Shown piece by piece: positions 5,906 through 6,595 of a DNA stretch of 6,595 nucleotides; the stretch's first letter is position 1, and every line of letters starts with the position of its first letter. The DNA is from Sulfuriferula multivorans (GTDB taxonomy: Bacteria > Pseudomonadota > Gammaproteobacteria > Burkholderiales > Thiobacillaceae): the NCBI GenBank assembly GCA_010365175.1, contig JAAFGW010000166.1:1-6595 (forward strand), read 5' to 3'. Made by a program: the position numbers and the translations under genes. Below the pieces are notes generated by a model. It ran no database searches, was not told the DNA's origin, and was given only the letters and a program-made list of their open reading frames with translations.

Positions 5906-6280
5906 TTATTTAGCCGTGACCTTGCCGCCAGCTGTCTTGTAGGCCTCGATTCCGCCTTCGATGAAACGTGCTTTCACCCCTTCAGCCTGCAACCGGTCGA
6001 CCACGTTATTGGAAACGCCGCCGCCGCGAACGCAGTAAATGATTACGTCCAGCGTACGTGGGAGGGCGTTGACCCAGATATCGATTTTTTCAGGATTTTT
6101 CCACATCGCGCCGGGGATGATTTCATTGGATGCGGCGTAGTCAGCTTCGCGTCGCACGTCGAATACCAGCACGGCATCGGGGTTGAATTCAGACGCCAGA
6201 ATGGTGCGTGGCGCGTTCGGGTTTTTCCCCGTTGTGCTGTCGCATCCACATTGCTTCAAGGGTTGGGGGGTCGGTTCCAT
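5906..6280 (-). CDS. Rhodanese-like sulfurtransferase (chr-associated)
   Basis: This is a 124-residue single-domain rhodanese, predicted cytoplasmic (no signal peptide). After a 25-residue tail with a CGC pair (residues 11-13) come ASEFNPDAVLVFDVRREADY (29-48), IPGAMWKNPEKIDIWVNALP (55-74), the active-site strand VIIYC with Cys83, the loop CVRGGGVS (83-90), and FIEGGIEAYKTAGG (106-119). The Cys-containing loop would carry persulfide. The loop has no arginine at the position usual in thiosulfate sulfurtransferases; the arrangement recalls the CVHGHEVS-type loop of rhodaneses found beside chrB genes. ATG 6280 is preferred over an upstream TTG (6298) because GAGGA at 6285-6289 lies 4 nt before it. 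The gene starts 7 nt after the chrA stop and ends 11 nt before the chrB ATG, so it is the middle gene of an operon whose other two members are disrupted. The substrate is not known. Confidence 0.88.
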   Translation of the reverse strand: MEPTPQPLKQCGCDSTTGKNPNAPRTILASEFNPDAVLVFDVRREADYAASNEIIPGAMWKNPEKIDIWVNALPRTLDVIIYCVRGGGVSNNVVDRLQAEGVKARFIEGGIEAYKTAGGKVTAK

Positions 6281-6287
6281 AGTGTCC

Positions 6288-6595
6288 TCACATGACAAAC
6301 GAATGAATCAGGCCAAGTAGCGCGGTGACGCCGACCACTTTCATGATATCGGCTTGGTAATGCCATAGCGCGACGAACGAGGCGATGGCGACGATCACCG
6401 GAAACCAGACGAAGACTCCGGCGAACGGTTCTGCTGCGCTGGTTTGTGGCCAGAAGGTGTGTCAGGAAAAACGTAGCCAAATTTATAAATTTATAAATTT
6501 ATAATCACGCCTACTGCCGCTGCGATCATACCTGTTAACGGCGCAGTGAATTTGAGATCGCCACGCGTGGTTTCCACCAATGGACCGACGACGAG
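6288..6595 (-). pseudogene. chrA: ChrA chromate transporter, C-terminal part, twice frameshifted and cut by window edge
   Basis: ChrA proteins are inner-membrane transporters of the CHR family linked to chromate export. Three successive frames spell one C-terminal region. From 6595, GPLVETTRGDLKFTAPLTG and MIAAAVGVIINL lead into a TAA at 6493-6491. A second frame gives LATFFLTH. A third gives TFWPQ, then AGVFVWFPVIVAIASFVALW and a short last helix IMKVVGVTALLGLIHSF, ending with TGA at 6290-6288. The first shift coincides with an 8-bp repeat present three times: removing two copies (16 bp) restores the frame. The second lies near 6456-6465 in an ACACAC run; restoring one AC, or removing one base, joins the frames. 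The 5' part is outside the window. Recognition rests on the FTAPLTG..AAVGVIINL block and the hydrophobic pattern. Confidence 0.75.
6479..6504. repeat. Three-copy 8-bp tandem repeat (AAATTTAT) inside chrA
   Basis: Perfect copies of AAATTTAT lie at 6479-6486, 6487-6494 and 6495-6502, followed by a partial AA. The tract is pure A/T inside a GC-rich coding region. One copy would keep chrA in frame; three copies shift it by 16 bp and create a stop at 6491-6493 on the minus strand. This fits duplication by replication slippage. Confidence 0.9.

Noticed and set aside
6256..6480. Minus-strand 74-residue frame starting at TTG 6480
   Set aside because: Only its first ten residues belong to a real protein (the middle frame of broken chrA); the Arg-rich remainder is out of frame.
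6479..6504. AT-rich repeat as a replication origin, iteron or promoter element
   Set aside because: It lies within recognisable chrA codons and is explained by duplication of one 8-bp coding unit; only three copies and no origin-like neighbours.

Overview
The window looks like a chromosomal segment of a GC-rich proteobacterium, most probably a betaproteobacterium of the Nitrosomonadales type (sulfur- or iron-oxidising or methylotrophic relatives). This rests on the gene set and order: purN followed by two DUF3108 genes, purE-purK, a TusE/DsrC-family protein and a ChrA/rhodanese/ChrB group. It is a judgement from remembered gene content, not a search result.

Left part, plus strand (1-2075): the 3' end of purN, then two tightly packed genes for envelope proteins of the uncharacterised DUF3108 family. 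The first is a small exported protein with a signal peptide. The second is anchored by a TonB-like N-terminal helix with a proline-rich linker. Spacings of 2-3 nt suggest one transcript.

Middle part, minus strand (2143-4935): purE and purK (overlapping by 11 nt), which carboxylate AIR in purine synthesis, followed by an exported DUF192 protein and a class I methyltransferase-like protein. These four read as one operon that converges on the DUF3108 genes. With purN, the window holds two separate purine clusters facing each other. The methyltransferase gene is clearly more AT-rich than its neighbours.

Right part, minus strand (5046-6595): a TusE/DsrC-like sulfur-relay protein (GTG start, good SD, own promoter candidate, strong terminator). 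Upstream of it lies a chromate-resistance-like group in the order chrA, rhodanese, chrB. As given, chrA (C-terminal part only, running off the right edge) has two frameshifts, one at a three-copy 8-bp tandem repeat, and chrB has one. The rhodanese gene between them is intact. Either the group is decaying or the sequence contains errors there; the purine and TusE genes are intact.

No RNA gene, CRISPR array, insertion sequence or integrase was seen. Nothing amounts to a clearly new system. The best leads are the TonB-anchored DUF3108 protein and the frameshifted chrA/chrB pair flanking an intact rhodanese beside a sulfur-relay gene.
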